In this document: positions 33,583 to 43,206 of the stretch, in pieces
Numbering within the stretch: the stretch's first letter is position 1
Layout: every line of letters starts with the position of its first letter
Assembly: GCA_964579725.1 (NCBI GenBank)
Contig: CAZOHG010000016.1
Coordinates: 1-63,441 of the forward strand
Direction: 5' to 3'
From: CAZOHG01 sp964579725
GTDB taxonomy: Bacteria > Zhuqueibacterota > JdFR-76 > BMS3Abin05
Length of the DNA: 63,441 bases
Notes under the pieces: model-generated
The model's database searches: none
What the model saw: the letters and a program-made list of their open reading frames with translations, nothing else
What the model was told of the DNA's origin: nothing
Position numbers and translations under genes: made by a program

Positions 33583-35904
33583 ATGGATTTAGATAAATTT
33601 TTTTTGGAAGAAGAATCCAACGAAGGATTCAACTTTGATTTTAAACGTTATTGGCGTGGTTTTTACAAGCGAAAATGGCTTTTGCTCGCTATTTTTTTGA
33701 TTGTTTTGGCTCCCTGGATTTATATCATCAAAAAACAACCCCCCGTTTATGAAGCGTACTCCTTAATTCGTTTTAAGAATTTTGACCCCGATCGGCTGCT
33801 TACTTTAAAAGAAGGGTGGTACACGGATTTGAGCAGTCGAACTTTTGCGGAAAGGATCGTTTCTGAATTGGGTCTTGTTTTAGAATTGGAGTCAAAAGAC
33901 AAAAAGACACACCCACCTCAGCGCGGTGACGTTTTCACCGTTTTTCGAACAACTAAACACCCCAAAAGTGGTCACTACGTGCTCAAGTTTCTCGGAACAA
34001 AATATCAATTATTTCGCTTGACTGATAAAACTCGGCAGCATCTCGTCTTGGAAGGGTCGATTAGCGAAATCACGACCCAGCCGGTAGAGGTCAATGGATT
34101 TGTGTTCCAAATAAATCCCAAATTTGTCAATCAAGGAAAAGAAGTTTATTTCCGTATTAAAAATTTTAAGGAAGCGGTTCATGCTTTCCGAAAGCATATC
34201 GATGTGCATTTTAATCAGTCAGGCTCTTTAATGCGGTTGAGCATGACAGATAGAAATCCTGAATTAGTTGCACCAATGGTAAATGAGTTGGCAGGTCTTT
34301 TTATCAAAGAAAGTGTTTCATCTGGAAAACAACGTCAGGAAACCTATACGAATTTGTTACAAAAACGATTGGAAATAGCCAAGGAGAATCTGCAAAAGGC
34401 CAACGAAGAATTAAAACTATTCAAACAAACCCATATTGTCAATCTGGACAAAGGCATTAATACGACAATTGAAAACCTTTCGGAGCTGGAAAAACAGATT
34501 TCCGTTCTAAAAGAGAACAAAGATGCCATTAATCTTCTTTTAGAAAAACTAAAAAATCAGGAATCCGCATCAAACGACGAAACCGTTTATATCTATGGGG
34601 AACTTTCGCGAATGGGGATATTTAAGGATAATCCTTCTATGGGGATTCTGCGACAACAACTTTCTGATTTGCGGAAAAAGCGCTCGGAACTGACCAAAAA
34701 GGTAAGTGATACTCACCCTGATGTGGTGGCTCTGGACAAAAAAATCGCTCAAACTGAACAAGAAATGCAAGATTTGGCTCGAAAAGAACTCCAAAATATC
34801 GCGAGACAAATTAGATATACTCAAAACCAAATTGCCTTGATTAAGGGTAAGCTTCATTCCATGCCGGCAGAGCAATTGAAACTCGCTGACCTAACCCAAA
34901 AAGTGGAGGTCGCAAACAACATTTATTCCAACTTACTGGCCAAATATCAGGAAGCCCAGATAAGTCAATCTGTTGATGCCGGAAGCGTTGATATATTGGA
35001 TCCTGCAATTCCCCCCGATTTCCCAATTAATCGCGACAAGATGAAAAAGATGATTCTGGGTATATTTTTCGCTTTATTTATTTCTTCAGGGGTTGGATTT
35101 TTGCTGGAGTTTCTTGATAAAACAATTAAAACTCCCGAAGATGTGAAGCGCTATTTGGGTTTGTCTGTCATCGGTTCAATCCCAAAGGTAAAATTTGATG
35201 AAGAATTGGAGCTGAATGACGCCGACAAAATTAAGCGTATCGATGCCCAATTGGTTACCTATGATTATTCACCTACACCCATCGGAGAAGCCTACCGGGC
35301 ACTGAGAACTAAAATTATGTTTTCAAAAAGCCTTGGAAAAATCCGCACCCTGGTTGTTACCAGCTTCGCTCCCGGAGATGGGAAATCATTTACATCATCG
35401 AATTTGGCCATTACATTTGCACAACATAAAACACGGATTCTTTTGGTGGACGCGGACTTGCGGAGAGGGGTTCAGCACAATACTTTTTCGGTTTCCAAAG
35501 AACCCGGATTTAGCAACTATTTGATGGGAGTAGCGTCTTTGGAATCAATTGTTCAGGAGACGCATGTCCCGAATTTATTTTTAGTTAGCTGTGGATCCAT
35601 GATTCCCAATCCATCAGAATTACTTGGGTCACTTCGACTGAAACGCTTTATTGATGAGGTGAAGAGACGCTTTGATTTCATTATGTTTGATACCCCTCCA
35701 CTAAATGCGGCAACCGATTCTGTCGTGCTGGGGACGCAGGTAGATGGATTGCTAATCATTGCGCGGGCGGAAGCTACCAACAGGAATATCGCGAAACAAA
35801 AACTGGACCTTTTTGAAAACGTTCCCGTGAATATTGTGGGAGTGGTTTTAAACGGGGCAGAACAGGATCTGGCACATGAAGGCTACAGCTATTATCATTA
35901 TTAA
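33583..35904 (+). CDS. Polysaccharide co-polymerase with BY-kinase domain (Wzc-like)
   Basis: A 773-residue inner-membrane protein controlling chain length and assembly. The Wzz domain starts with helix LLLAIFLIVLAPWIYII (about 44-60). A long periplasmic coiled coil (about 245-450) and second helix (ILGIFFALFISSGVGFLL, about 490) follow. The cytosolic BY-kinase has Walker A SFAPGDGKSF near 596-605, Walker A' ILLVDADLRRG, and Walker B FIMFDTPPL. The C-terminus ends in a tyrosine cluster (YSYYHY), the autophosphorylation sites of this family. Phosphorylation state is expected to regulate export, likely together with the upstream STAS regulator. Confidence 0.93.
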   Translation: MDLDKFFLEEESNEGFNFDFKRYWRGFYKRKWLLLAIFLIVLAPWIYIIKKQPPVYEAYSLIRFKNFDPDRLLTLKEGWYTDLSSRTFAERIVSELGLVLELESKDKKTHPPQRGDVFTVFRTTKHPKSGHYVLKFLGTKYQLFRLTDKTRQHLVLEGSISEITTQPVEVNGFVFQINPKFVNQGKEVYFRIKNFKEAVHAFRKHIDVHFNQSGSLMRLSMTDRNPELVAPMVNELAGLFIKESVSSGKQRQETYTNLLQKRLEIAKENLQKANEELKLFKQTHIVNLDKGINTTIENLSELEKQISVLKENKDAINLLLEKLKNQESASNDETVYIYGELSRMGIFKDNPSMGILRQQLSDLRKKRSELTKKVSDTHPDVVALDKKIAQTEQEMQDLARKELQNIARQIRYTQNQIALIKGKLHSMPAEQLKLADLTQKVEVANNIYSNLLAKYQEAQISQSVDAGSVDILDPAIPPDFPINRDKMKKMILGIFFALFISSGVGFLLEFLDKTIKTPEDVKRYLGLSVIGSIPKVKFDEELELNDADKIKRIDAQLVTYDYSPTPIGEAYRALRTKIMFSKSLGKIRTLVVTSFAPGDGKSFTSSNLAITFAQHKTRILLVDADLRRGVQHNTFSVSKEPGFSNYLMGVASLESIVQETHVPNLFLVSCGSMIPNPSELLGSLRLKRFIDEVKRRFDFIMFDTPPLNAATDSVVLGTQVDGLLIIARAEATNRNIAKQKLDLFENVPVNIVGVVLNGAEQDLAHEGYSYYHY

Positions 35905-35924
35905 AAATGCTTGTAGGAGCGGAA

Positions 35925-36893
35925 ATGCATATTCTGATTACGGGTGGTGCGGGTTTTATTGGATCTCATTTGACGGAAAGGCTCTTGGCAAGACAAAACA
36001 AAATAGTTGTTGTAGATAATTTTAATACCTACTACGATCCCGAAATTAAACGGCAAAATCTTCGGGCAGCGCAGAAGTCGGATAAGTTTTCGCTCTACGA
36101 GGCAGATATCCGGGATGAAAAAAAACTGGAAGCAATTTTCGCTGAAAATAAATTCGATGTCATTGTCCATTTGGCCGCTCGTGCCGGGGTTCGACCATCC
36201 TTAATCGACCCGCTGCTCTACCAGGACGTCAATGTGCACGGCACGATGAATCTTCTGGAATTGGCGAAGAAGTACCGCGTTCCCAAATTTGTTTTCGCCT
36301 CTTCATCTTCCGTTTACGGAAATAATAAGAAAGTTCCGTTTTCCGAATCGGATAATGTGGACTTTCCTGTTTCGCCTTACGCAGCCACTAAAAAAGCCGG
36401 TGAACTTATCGGATATACCTATCATCATTTGTACCATTTTTCTTTTATCGGGATTCGTTTTTTCACCGTTTACGGGCCAAGGCAGCGTCCGGATATGGCC
36501 ATTCACAAATTTACACGTCTAATTGACGAAGACAGAGAAATCCCCGTTTTCGGAGATGGAAGTTCACGCCGAGATTACACCTTCGTAGACGACATCGTGG
36601 ACGGAATAACGGCTATTGTGGATAAAAGCGAAGGCTATGATATTTTTAATTTGGGAGATTCCCGAACCATCGGCTTGCTTGAGATGATCAAAACAATTGA
36701 GAAAGCCCTGGGGAAAAAAGCAAATCTCCGATGGCTACCCATGCAGCCGGGGGATGTCCCCACAACCTTTGCTGACATTTCCAAAGCCCAGAAAAAACTC
36801 GGATATGAACCCAAAGTTTTGTTTGAAGAAGGAATCGAACGATTTGTGGATTGGTATATTCACAATCGGAAATCTCTTAAAAAATTACATTGA
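35925..36893 (+). CDS. NAD-dependent sugar epimerase (UDP-glucuronate 4-epimerase-like)
   Basis: A 322-residue extended short-chain dehydrogenase. The NAD motif ITGGAGFIGSHL lies at 5-16, FASSSSVYG includes the catalytic serine/threonine region, and Y152-A-A-T-K156 completes the triad. The stretches TVYGPRQRPDMAIHKFTRLI and DFTYVDDI-like RRDYTFVDDIVDGI match UDP-glucuronate 4-epimerases. ATG 35925 is chosen for its GTAGGAGCGGA ribosome site; ATG 35907 would add six residues. With the UDP-glucose dehydrogenase 1.7 kb downstream it would supply UDP-galacturonate for an acidic polysaccharide. Confidence 0.85.
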   Translation: MHILITGGAGFIGSHLTERLLARQNKIVVVDNFNTYYDPEIKRQNLRAAQKSDKFSLYEADIRDEKKLEAIFAENKFDVIVHLAARAGVRPSLIDPLLYQDVNVHGTMNLLELAKKYRVPKFVFASSSSVYGNNKKVPFSESDNVDFPVSPYAATKKAGELIGYTYHHLYHFSFIGIRFFTVYGPRQRPDMAIHKFTRLIDEDREIPVFGDGSSRRDYTFVDDIVDGITAIVDKSEGYDIFNLGDSRTIGLLEMIKTIEKALGKKANLRWLPMQPGDVPTTFADISKAQKKLGYEPKVLFEEGIERFVDWYIHNRKSLKKLH

Positions 36894-36948
36894 TTCATTT
36901 GAAATGTCGGGTGTAGGTTAAAGGTAGGTGGATTTGGAAAATGAGGGA

Positions 36949-37039
36949 AGGGAACCTCAAAAGTTCAAATAATTGGTTTTTAACGCAAAGCTAAGTGCAG
37001 AAGAAACGATTCGAAGTTGTTGAAGATGGCTGTTTTTCT
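36949..37039 (+). promoter_or_regulatory. Possible c-di-GMP-I (GEMM) riboswitch-like leader
   Basis: The 232-base gap before the priming transferase holds ACGCAAAGCTA (36983-36993), the most conserved core of c-di-GMP-I riboswitches. GATGGCTG (37025-37032) lies at the place of the conserved GATAGCC-type tail. AGGGAACC (36949-36956) stands where GGCAAACC is expected; AGGGAA can pair with TTTTCT at 37034-37039 to close a P1-like stem. The span of 91 bases fits the class. P2 is longer and less regular than consensus and P3 is not convincing. A weak 6-bp pairing (37057-37062 with 37108-37113) near the ribosome site could be an expression platform. Confidence 0.35.
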
Positions 37040-37125
37040 GACAAATAAAAAGCGCGGTGAACGTGAGAAAATTTCCATTCTAACATCATAAAAAATTTCG
37101 GTAAAAGGTTCACGGATAAAGAACG

Positions 37126-38583
37126 ATGGTTCAGGAAAAGGAAATCTTTTTTAAAAATATCCTTCAATTTTTCGATGCAGTCACCATTACGATTGCATTT
37201 TTTATTGCGTTTTTTCTAATGGGCATTATTCGCGATGTGTACAATTTAGGCCAAATGGCCTATGCCCCTTCTTTTGATTGGTCCGGTGCCCTTTTCTTCC
37301 TGAAAAATAATTTGTGGATTTTTATCAGCGCCATTGTTTTCTGGCTCACTTTCATGGCCATGTTGGGAGCTTACACCGATTTTCGTACGCGGCCATTTCT
37401 TCAGATAGTTTGGATCATTATTCGAGCCGGGCTCTTTGTTACTTTGGCTCTGGGCAGTGTGGTCTTCCTCACCAAAATGACGCTTACCAGTCGTCTTTTC
37501 ATTATTACATTGGTTTCCATCTCAGCTATTGCTCTGATGCTTGAGAAAAAACTGATCTTAATGATCTTGGAATTTCTTCGACAAAGCGGTTACAACAGCG
37601 TCAATCTTCTTATCGTGGGAACGGGAAAAAGAGCCCAACAATTTATCGACACTGTTCAGACCCATTCCAAATGGGGCCTGAATATCGTCGGGCTTGTGGA
37701 TGATGAACCGGGCAAAGTGGGAACCTACGTCAAAGGTTTTAAGGTTTTAGGTCGATTAAAAGATATCCCTCGGCTTTTGCATGATTACGTCATTGACAAT
37801 GTGGTTTTTGTAGTGCCCCGGCGGTGGTTGGGTAAAATCGAAGAAGCCATTATTGCGTGTGAAAACGAAGGGGTCGGGGCCTATATTTCGATTGATCTTT
37901 ATAATACAAAAATTTCGCGCCTAAAGCAGAGTAATTTAGGCGAATTTCCTCTGTTGGAATTTGAGACAGTTCCGGCAAAGGAATGGGAACTTTTCATTAA
38001 GCGTGTGGTAGATGTCATTTTGTCCGTCCTCGGGATTATTGTGGCAGCGCCACTGTTTATTTTAATTGGGATTGGTATTAAACTATCTTCCAAGGGGCCT
38101 ATTTTCTTCAAGCAGGAGCGGTGTGGTTTAAACGGACGCCGTTTTACGTTATACAAATTTAGGACCATGCGGGTGGGCGCCGATATTGTCAAAAAGGAAT
38201 TGGAGCGCAAAAATGAAATGCGCGGACCGGTTTTTAAAATCAAACATGATCCGCGCGTGTACCCATTTGGGCGCTTTTTGCGGAAGACAAGCATGGACGA
38301 ATTGCCTCAGTTGTTTAACGTGCTAAAAGGGGATATGAGTATTGTCGGCCCCAGACCGCCCTTGCCGGTGGAAGTGGATATGTACGAAATCTGGCAGCGG
38401 CGGCGTCTCAGCCTAAAACCCGGCTTAACATGTATTTGGCAGGTGAGCGGCCGAAATGACATTGATTTCGAGGAATGGATGCGGATGGATCTGGATTATA
38501 TCGACAATTGGTCCTTTTGGCTGGATTTAAAAATTATGTTTAAAACCATTTTTGTCGTTCTTTTTGGGTACGGCGCTTATTGA
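37126..38583 (+). CDS. Polyprenyl-phosphate sugar-1-phosphate transferase (WbaP/WcaJ type)
   Basis: This enzyme primes polysaccharide synthesis by placing the first sugar-1-phosphate on undecaprenyl phosphate. The 485-residue protein has four N-terminal helices, a Rossmann-like CoA-binding-type domain (NLLIVGTGKRAQQFID), then the catalytic domain from about 292: KRVVDVILSVLGII re-entrant helix, FKQERCGLNGRRFTLYKFRTMR, the DE pair in SMDELPQLFNVLKGDMSIVGPRP, and LKPGLTCIWQVSGRNDIDFEEW. Glucose, galactose or another hexose cannot be distinguished. It follows the riboswitch-like leader. Confidence 0.92.
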   Translation: MVQEKEIFFKNILQFFDAVTITIAFFIAFFLMGIIRDVYNLGQMAYAPSFDWSGALFFLKNNLWIFISAIVFWLTFMAMLGAYTDFRTRPFLQIVWIIIRAGLFVTLALGSVVFLTKMTLTSRLFIITLVSISAIALMLEKKLILMILEFLRQSGYNSVNLLIVGTGKRAQQFIDTVQTHSKWGLNIVGLVDDEPGKVGTYVKGFKVLGRLKDIPRLLHDYVIDNVVFVVPRRWLGKIEEAIIACENEGVGAYISIDLYNTKISRLKQSNLGEFPLLEFETVPAKEWELFIKRVVDVILSVLGIIVAAPLFILIGIGIKLSSKGPIFFKQERCGLNGRRFTLYKFRTMRVGADIVKKELERKNEMRGPVFKIKHDPRVYPFGRFLRKTSMDELPQLFNVLKGDMSIVGPRPPLPVEVDMYEIWQRRRLSLKPGLTCIWQVSGRNDIDFEEWMRMDLDYIDNWSFWLDLKIMFKTIFVVLFGYGAY

Positions 38584-38613
38584 TTTTCACGAATAAAAAC
38601 ATGGAGGTTTAAA

Positions 38614-39924
38614 ATGCATATTGCGGTGATTGGAACTGGCTATGTGGGATTGGTAACCGGTACCTGTTTTGCGGAATTCGGCAATGAAGTAACCTGCGTC
38701 GATATGGATCGGGAAAAAATTGCCAAACTCAACAAAGGGGAAATTCCCATTTATGAGCCCGGCCTGGATATTATGGTGGCCAAAAATGTCAAAGAGGATC
38801 GGCTTCATTTTACCACCGATATCAAAGAAGCCATTCAAAAGGCCCTGGTTATTTTTATCGCCGTGGGAACACCGCCAAAACCGGACGGTTCGGCCGATTT
38901 GCAATATATTGAGTCCGTGGCCAAGGACATTGCGAAATACAAAAATGGCTACAAGGTGGTCGTCAACAAAAGCACGGCACCTGTGGGGACAGGAAAATGG
39001 ATCAAAAGCGTGATTGAAAAAAATCAGCAAAACAATGCACCCTTTGCCGTGGCATCTAATCCCGAATTTTTGCGCGAAGGTTCCGCCATCGACGATTTTA
39101 TGCGGCCGGATCGGGTTGTCATTGGCGCCGAAACGGAAGAAGCCATTGCAATTATGAAGGATCTGTACGCACCACTTTATTTGATTGAAACCCCCTTTGT
39201 AATTACCAATATCGAAAGCGCCGAATTGATTAAATACGCCGCCAATGCCTTTTTGGCCACCAAGATTTCGTACATCAACGAGATTGCCAATATCTGTGAA
39301 ATTCTTGGGGCGGATGTCCATGACGTGGCGAAGGGCATGGGATTGGATAACCGCATCGGACGCAAATTTCTCCATGCAGGTCCGGGCTACGGTGGCTCCT
39401 GCTTTCCCAAAGACACTTCGGCCATTTACCAGTTGGCCAAAAACAAGGGGTACGAATTCAAAATTGTGGGTTCCGCCATTGAAGTCAATTATGCGCAGCG
39501 CCAAAAAATGGTAGAGAAAATTAAAAACGCCATGGGCGATTTGTCCAAAAAAACAATTGCTATTCTCGGCTTGGCCTTCAAGCCAAACACAGACGACATG
39601 CGAGACGCTCCCGCGATTGATATCATTAAGGCTTTGTTGAAGGAGGGCGCCGCCGTCAAAGCATTTGACCCCGTGGCCATGGAAAATGCCCAAAAAATCC
39701 TGCCGGATGTTCTTTATTCCAAAGATACGTACGATGCCGTCAAGGATTCCGATGCCGTGGTTTTTATGACCGAATGGAACCAATTCAGAAGCCTCGATCT
39801 GGACAAATTGAAATCCCATATGAAATCCAATTACATTTTTGATCTTCGTAATATCTACGAACCCGATAAAATGACAGAAAAGGGTTTTAAATATTATTGT
39901 GTTGGCCGAGCCAAACACCGGTAA
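38614..39924 (+). CDS. ugd: UDP-glucose 6-dehydrogenase
   Basis: Ugd oxidises UDP-glucose to UDP-glucuronate with two NAD. The 436-residue protein starts HIAVIGTGYVGLVTG. It has VVVNKSTAPVGTG with the catalytic-region lysine, the segment NPEFLREGSAI, and the nucleophile C263 in GPGYGGSCFPKDT. DAPAIDIIKALL and the substrate-binding C-terminal Rossmann domain follow. ATGGAGG precedes the start. It closes the first transcription unit of the locus ahead of a strong terminator and points to an acidic, uronate-containing polymer. Confidence 0.96.
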   Translation: MHIAVIGTGYVGLVTGTCFAEFGNEVTCVDMDREKIAKLNKGEIPIYEPGLDIMVAKNVKEDRLHFTTDIKEAIQKALVIFIAVGTPPKPDGSADLQYIESVAKDIAKYKNGYKVVVNKSTAPVGTGKWIKSVIEKNQQNNAPFAVASNPEFLREGSAIDDFMRPDRVVIGAETEEAIAIMKDLYAPLYLIETPFVITNIESAELIKYAANAFLATKISYINEIANICEILGADVHDVAKGMGLDNRIGRKFLHAGPGYGGSCFPKDTSAIYQLAKNKGYEFKIVGSAIEVNYAQRQKMVEKIKNAMGDLSKKTIAILGLAFKPNTDDMRDAPAIDIIKALLKEGAAVKAFDPVAMENAQKILPDVLYSKDTYDAVKDSDAVVFMTEWNQFRSLDLDKLKSHMKSNYIFDLRNIYEPDKMTEKGFKYYCVGRAKHR

Positions 39925-40075
39925 AGGGTTAGATTTTGGCCAGGTGTTTCGAACTGAAACTACAAACTGCGTGGTTTTCGACCAATGTTTCAATTTAACA
40001 CATAACCCTGTCAAAAATTGTAGAAAATATCGCCAATGGAGTGGCACAAATGCTTGTTTCTTAAGGAATAATAAT

Positions 40076-40109
40076 AAAAATACCAAAGGCAAACTTTGGT
40101 ATTTTTTTT
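40076..40109 (+). terminator. Rho-independent terminator after ugd
   Basis: A perfect 10-bp stem (40079-40088 with 40094-40103, loop GCAAA) runs into eight T residues; preceding A residues can also pair with the T-run. A strong intrinsic terminator, so the glycosyltransferase genes downstream need their own promoter, which I could not identify in the 46 bases left. The rest of the 231-base gap shows nothing else. Confidence 0.9.
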
Positions 40110-40155
40110 GCTCTTCTCAGCAGTCGACCCATTATTCATTGTATCGAGGAATCGG

Positions 40156-41325
40156 ATGAAAATTCTAATGATTGCACCGCAACCCTTTTTCCAGCCACGC
40201 GGAACGCCGTTTAGCGTTTTGGGGCGGCTAAAGGCTTTGTCCGATTTAGGACATGAAATCGATTTGCTGACCTACCATGTGGGAGAAGATCGCTTATTCT
40301 CCCATGTGCGCATTTACCGTATTCCCAGATTGCCGATTAAAAAGGTCAAAGTAGGGCCTTCCTTGGCCAAGATCCCAATGGATAGCCTCCTTTTTTATAA
40401 AGCTTTTAGCCTAATGCGTCGAAATAAATATGAGGTGTTGCATACGCACGAAGAAGCCGGTTTTATGGGAATTGTCCTGAAAAAATTGTTTCACATACCG
40501 CATATTTACGATATGCACTCAAGTCTGCCCCAACAATTGCACAATTTTCATTTTACCAACTCGAAAGCTATTCACGGGGTTTTTGAGCGGCTGGAAAGAG
40601 CAACTCTTGAAAATGCGGAGGGCGTGATTACGATTTGCCCCGAACTGTACAACTACGTTGAATCACTTGGCATTCAAACTTACCATACGCTGATTGAAAA
40701 TGTGGTGGACTATGCCAGTCTTTTCGAAGATACCAATGGTGAAATCAAAACCCTCCTTCCGTGGGATCAAATAAGAGGAAAAACGAAAATCCTTTATTCG
40801 GGGACCTTTGAGCCCTACCAGGGGCTGGATTTGTTGATCGAAAGTGCCGCTCAGGTTCTTTCCAGGCATCCCGATGTGGTGTATGTGATGGTGGGGGGCA
40901 AACCGGAACAAGTGGAATTTTACAAGCGAAAAGTGGCATCTCTGGGACTTTCCTCGAATTTTTATTTTACCGGCATGGTTTCTCCGGTCACAGCCGAAAA
41001 GTTTGTGGCGTATTCCGATATTCTGGTTTCGCCTCGTGTGCACGGAAATAACACTCCGCTAAAGGTGTATTCCTACTTGCGTTCCGGTAAACCCATTGTG
41101 GCCACCAATCTTATTACGCACACGCAGGTTCTGAACGATTCGGTAGCGATTCTGACACATGCCACACCGGACGATTTTGCCCGCGGCACCAATTTAATTC
41201 TTGAAAATAATGAATTGGCGCAAACCATTACCCGTAACGCGCGCCGATTGGCGGAGGCAAAATACACCTATTCCGTTTACGTGAAAAAATTGGACGATTT
41301 GTACAAACACGTAGGTGCTTTGTAA
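40156..41325 (+). CDS. Glycosyltransferase family 4
   Basis: A 389-residue GT-B retaining glycosyltransferase. The acceptor domain opens MKILMIAPQPFFQPRGTPFSV, whose GTP segment is common in this group. The donor domain has ILYSGTFEPYQGLDLLI and the ExxxE-like region VSPRVHGNNTPLKVYSYLRSGKPIVATN. ATG 40156 is preferred, with CGAGGA upstream. The sugar is unknown. The protein ends directly at the next start codon, with no intergenic base, so it is coupled to the asparagine-synthetase-like enzyme. Confidence 0.88.
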   Translation: MKILMIAPQPFFQPRGTPFSVLGRLKALSDLGHEIDLLTYHVGEDRLFSHVRIYRIPRLPIKKVKVGPSLAKIPMDSLLFYKAFSLMRRNKYEVLHTHEEAGFMGIVLKKLFHIPHIYDMHSSLPQQLHNFHFTNSKAIHGVFERLERATLENAEGVITICPELYNYVESLGIQTYHTLIENVVDYASLFEDTNGEIKTLLPWDQIRGKTKILYSGTFEPYQGLDLLIESAAQVLSRHPDVVYVMVGGKPEQVEFYKRKVASLGLSSNFYFTGMVSPVTAEKFVAYSDILVSPRVHGNNTPLKVYSYLRSGKPIVATNLITHTQVLNDSVAILTHATPDDFARGTNLILENNELAQTITRNARRLAEAKYTYSVYVKKLDDLYKHVGAL

Positions 41326-43206
41326 ATGTGTGGAATTTGCGGCGTATCTTTTCAGCATAAAACGGTTCCGGAACCGCTTGTGAAAGCGATGAGCGACAAA
41401 ATTACGCATCGCGGGCCGGACGAAGCCGGCTATTTTGTCCATGAAAATTTCGGAATGGGTATGCGCCGCTTGAGCATTATTGATTTGAGTACGGGAACCC
41501 AACCGATTTACAACGAGGACCACTCGAAAGCCATCGTGTTTAACGGAGAAATTTACAATTTTCAAGCCTTGCGAGACGACCTGAAAGCAAAAGGGCATCG
41601 ATTTTACACGAATACGGACACAGAGGCCATTGTTCACGCGTACGAAGAATTTGGCGAAAAATGCCCCGAAAAATTGAACGGGATGTTCGCTTTCTCAATC
41701 TACGACCGAAAAGCAAAACGTCTTTTTCTGGCGCGCGATCGAATCGGGATCAAACCCCTTTATTATTATTGGGATGGAAAAACCTTTGCCTACGGCTCCG
41801 AGATTAAATCGATTTTGGAAGTTCCGGAAATCGACCGCTCAATTGACGTGCAGGCTCTGAATCATTTTCTCACATTCGAATACATTTCCGCCCCGGAAAG
41901 CATCTTCCGAAAAATTCGAAAATTACCGCCCGGCCACTGGCTGCGCTTCGAAAACGGCAACCTGACCATTCAAAAATACTGGGAGATTCCCCTAACCGAT
42001 GACTTTTGTTCCGAAGAGGAAGCCAAAGAAGAATTGCGTGGTCTGATGTCCGATTCCGTCAAATTGCGGCTTATTAGCGACGTCCCCCTGGGGGCCTTTT
42101 TGAGCGGCGGGATCGATTCCAGCACCATTGTTGGCCTGATGGCCGAACACATGGATCAGCCCGTGAAATCTTTTTCCATTGGATTTGAGGACTCTTCGTA
42201 CAACGAACTGGAGTATGCTCGAACCGTGGCTCAGGCCTTTCAAACGCAGCACAAAGAATTTACCATTCAGCCGGACGCCGTTTCGATGGTGGAAAAGCTG
42301 ATTTACCATCTGGACGAGCCCTTCGGGGATTTTTCCATATTCCCCACCTATCTGGTGTCCAAAATGGCGCCGGAGCACGTGACGGTCATTTTGTCCGGCG
42401 ACGGCGGGGACGAGCTGTTTGGCGGGTACGATACCTACGTGGCGGACAAAATGGCTCGAAGCTACCGCCAAATCCCTGCTTTTATTCGTAAAGGATTGGT
42501 GGAACCCTTTGCGCGAGCCCTCCCGCCGACCTCCAAGAAAAAGGGGATCATTAACAAAGTGAAGCGTTTTACAGAGGGAGCGGCTTATCCCGATGACCTT
42601 CAGCACGTCCGCTGGATGATTTTCCTCTCGGATGTGGACCGCGCAGCACTTTTTCTGCCTGAACAGGCCGAAAAGTTTGCCGACGGCTCCACTTTTGCCT
42701 TTATGCGCGACTACTTTGAGCAGGCTAAAACACCTGATCGGCTCAATCAGCAAAGTTTCGTGGACGTGAAAACCTATCTGGTGGACGACATCCTGGTGAA
42801 GGTCGACAGAATGAGTATGGCGACCTCGCTGGAGGCCCGAGTGCCCTTTTTGGACCACCGTGTGGTGGAATTTGCCTTTAAAATACCGGGCAGTTTGAAG
42901 ATCAAAAACGGCGAAACCAAATATATTCTCAAAGAAACCATGCGGGATTTGCTGCCGCAGAAGATCCTGACGCGCGATAAACAGGGATTTAGCATTCCCA
43001 TTAAAAATTGGATCCGGCACGAATTAAAAGGTATGATGGTGGATATTTTGTCGCCGGATAAAATTCGCCGGGAAGGATTTTTTCGGGTGAATTACATCCA
43101 ACGGCTCATGGATGAACACCTCAAAGGGAAAGAAAATCACAGTCACCGGTTGTGGGCGTTGATGATGTTTGAATGGTGGTACGATTTGTACGGAAGGCAA
43201 AAATGA
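41326..43206 (+). CDS. asnB: Asparagine synthetase-type glutamine amidotransferase
   Basis: A 626-residue class-II amidotransferase. The N-terminus MCGICGV has the glutaminase nucleophile C2 after Met removal, and RGPDEAG and FNGEIYNF complete the glutaminase domain. The synthetase domain has the PP-loop SGGIDSS at 260-266 and GDGGDELFGGYDTY. In free-living metabolism the reaction is aspartate to asparagine. In polysaccharide clusters, similar enzymes are thought to amidate a uronic acid or another sugar carboxyl, which fits the uronate genes here but is an inference. Coupled to the methyltransferase by ATGA. Confidence 0.9.
   Translation: MCGICGVSFQHKTVPEPLVKAMSDKITHRGPDEAGYFVHENFGMGMRRLSIIDLSTGTQPIYNEDHSKAIVFNGEIYNFQALRDDLKAKGHRFYTNTDTEAIVHAYEEFGEKCPEKLNGMFAFSIYDRKAKRLFLARDRIGIKPLYYYWDGKTFAYGSEIKSILEVPEIDRSIDVQALNHFLTFEYISAPESIFRKIRKLPPGHWLRFENGNLTIQKYWEIPLTDDFCSEEEAKEELRGLMSDSVKLRLISDVPLGAFLSGGIDSSTIVGLMAEHMDQPVKSFSIGFEDSSYNELEYARTVAQAFQTQHKEFTIQPDAVSMVEKLIYHLDEPFGDFSIFPTYLVSKMAPEHVTVILSGDGGDELFGGYDTYVADKMARSYRQIPAFIRKGLVEPFARALPPTSKKKGIINKVKRFTEGAAYPDDLQHVRWMIFLSDVDRAALFLPEQAEKFADGSTFAFMRDYFEQAKTPDRLNQQSFVDVKTYLVDDILVKVDRMSMATSLEARVPFLDHRVVEFAFKIPGSLKIKNGETKYILKETMRDLLPQKILTRDKQGFSIPIKNWIRHELKGMMVDILSPDKIRREGFFRVNYIQRLMDEHLKGKENHSHRLWALMMFEWWYDLYGRQK

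Noticed and set aside
40031..40050. TGGCAC followed by TGCTTG, resembling a second sigma-54 promoter
   Set aside because: No GC lies 10 bases after the GG; the spacing is wrong, and a strong terminator follows before any gene.
38587..40092. A 501-residue open frame on the minus strand opposite ugd
   Set aside because: It is rich in His, Phe and Gly with no domain pattern, and is the shadow of a complete, motif-perfect ugd gene on the plus strand.
41992..43020. A 342-residue minus-strand open frame opposite the asnB-like gene
   Set aside because: Shadow of a gene with intact catalytic motifs; no recognisable protein signature and no ribosome site.
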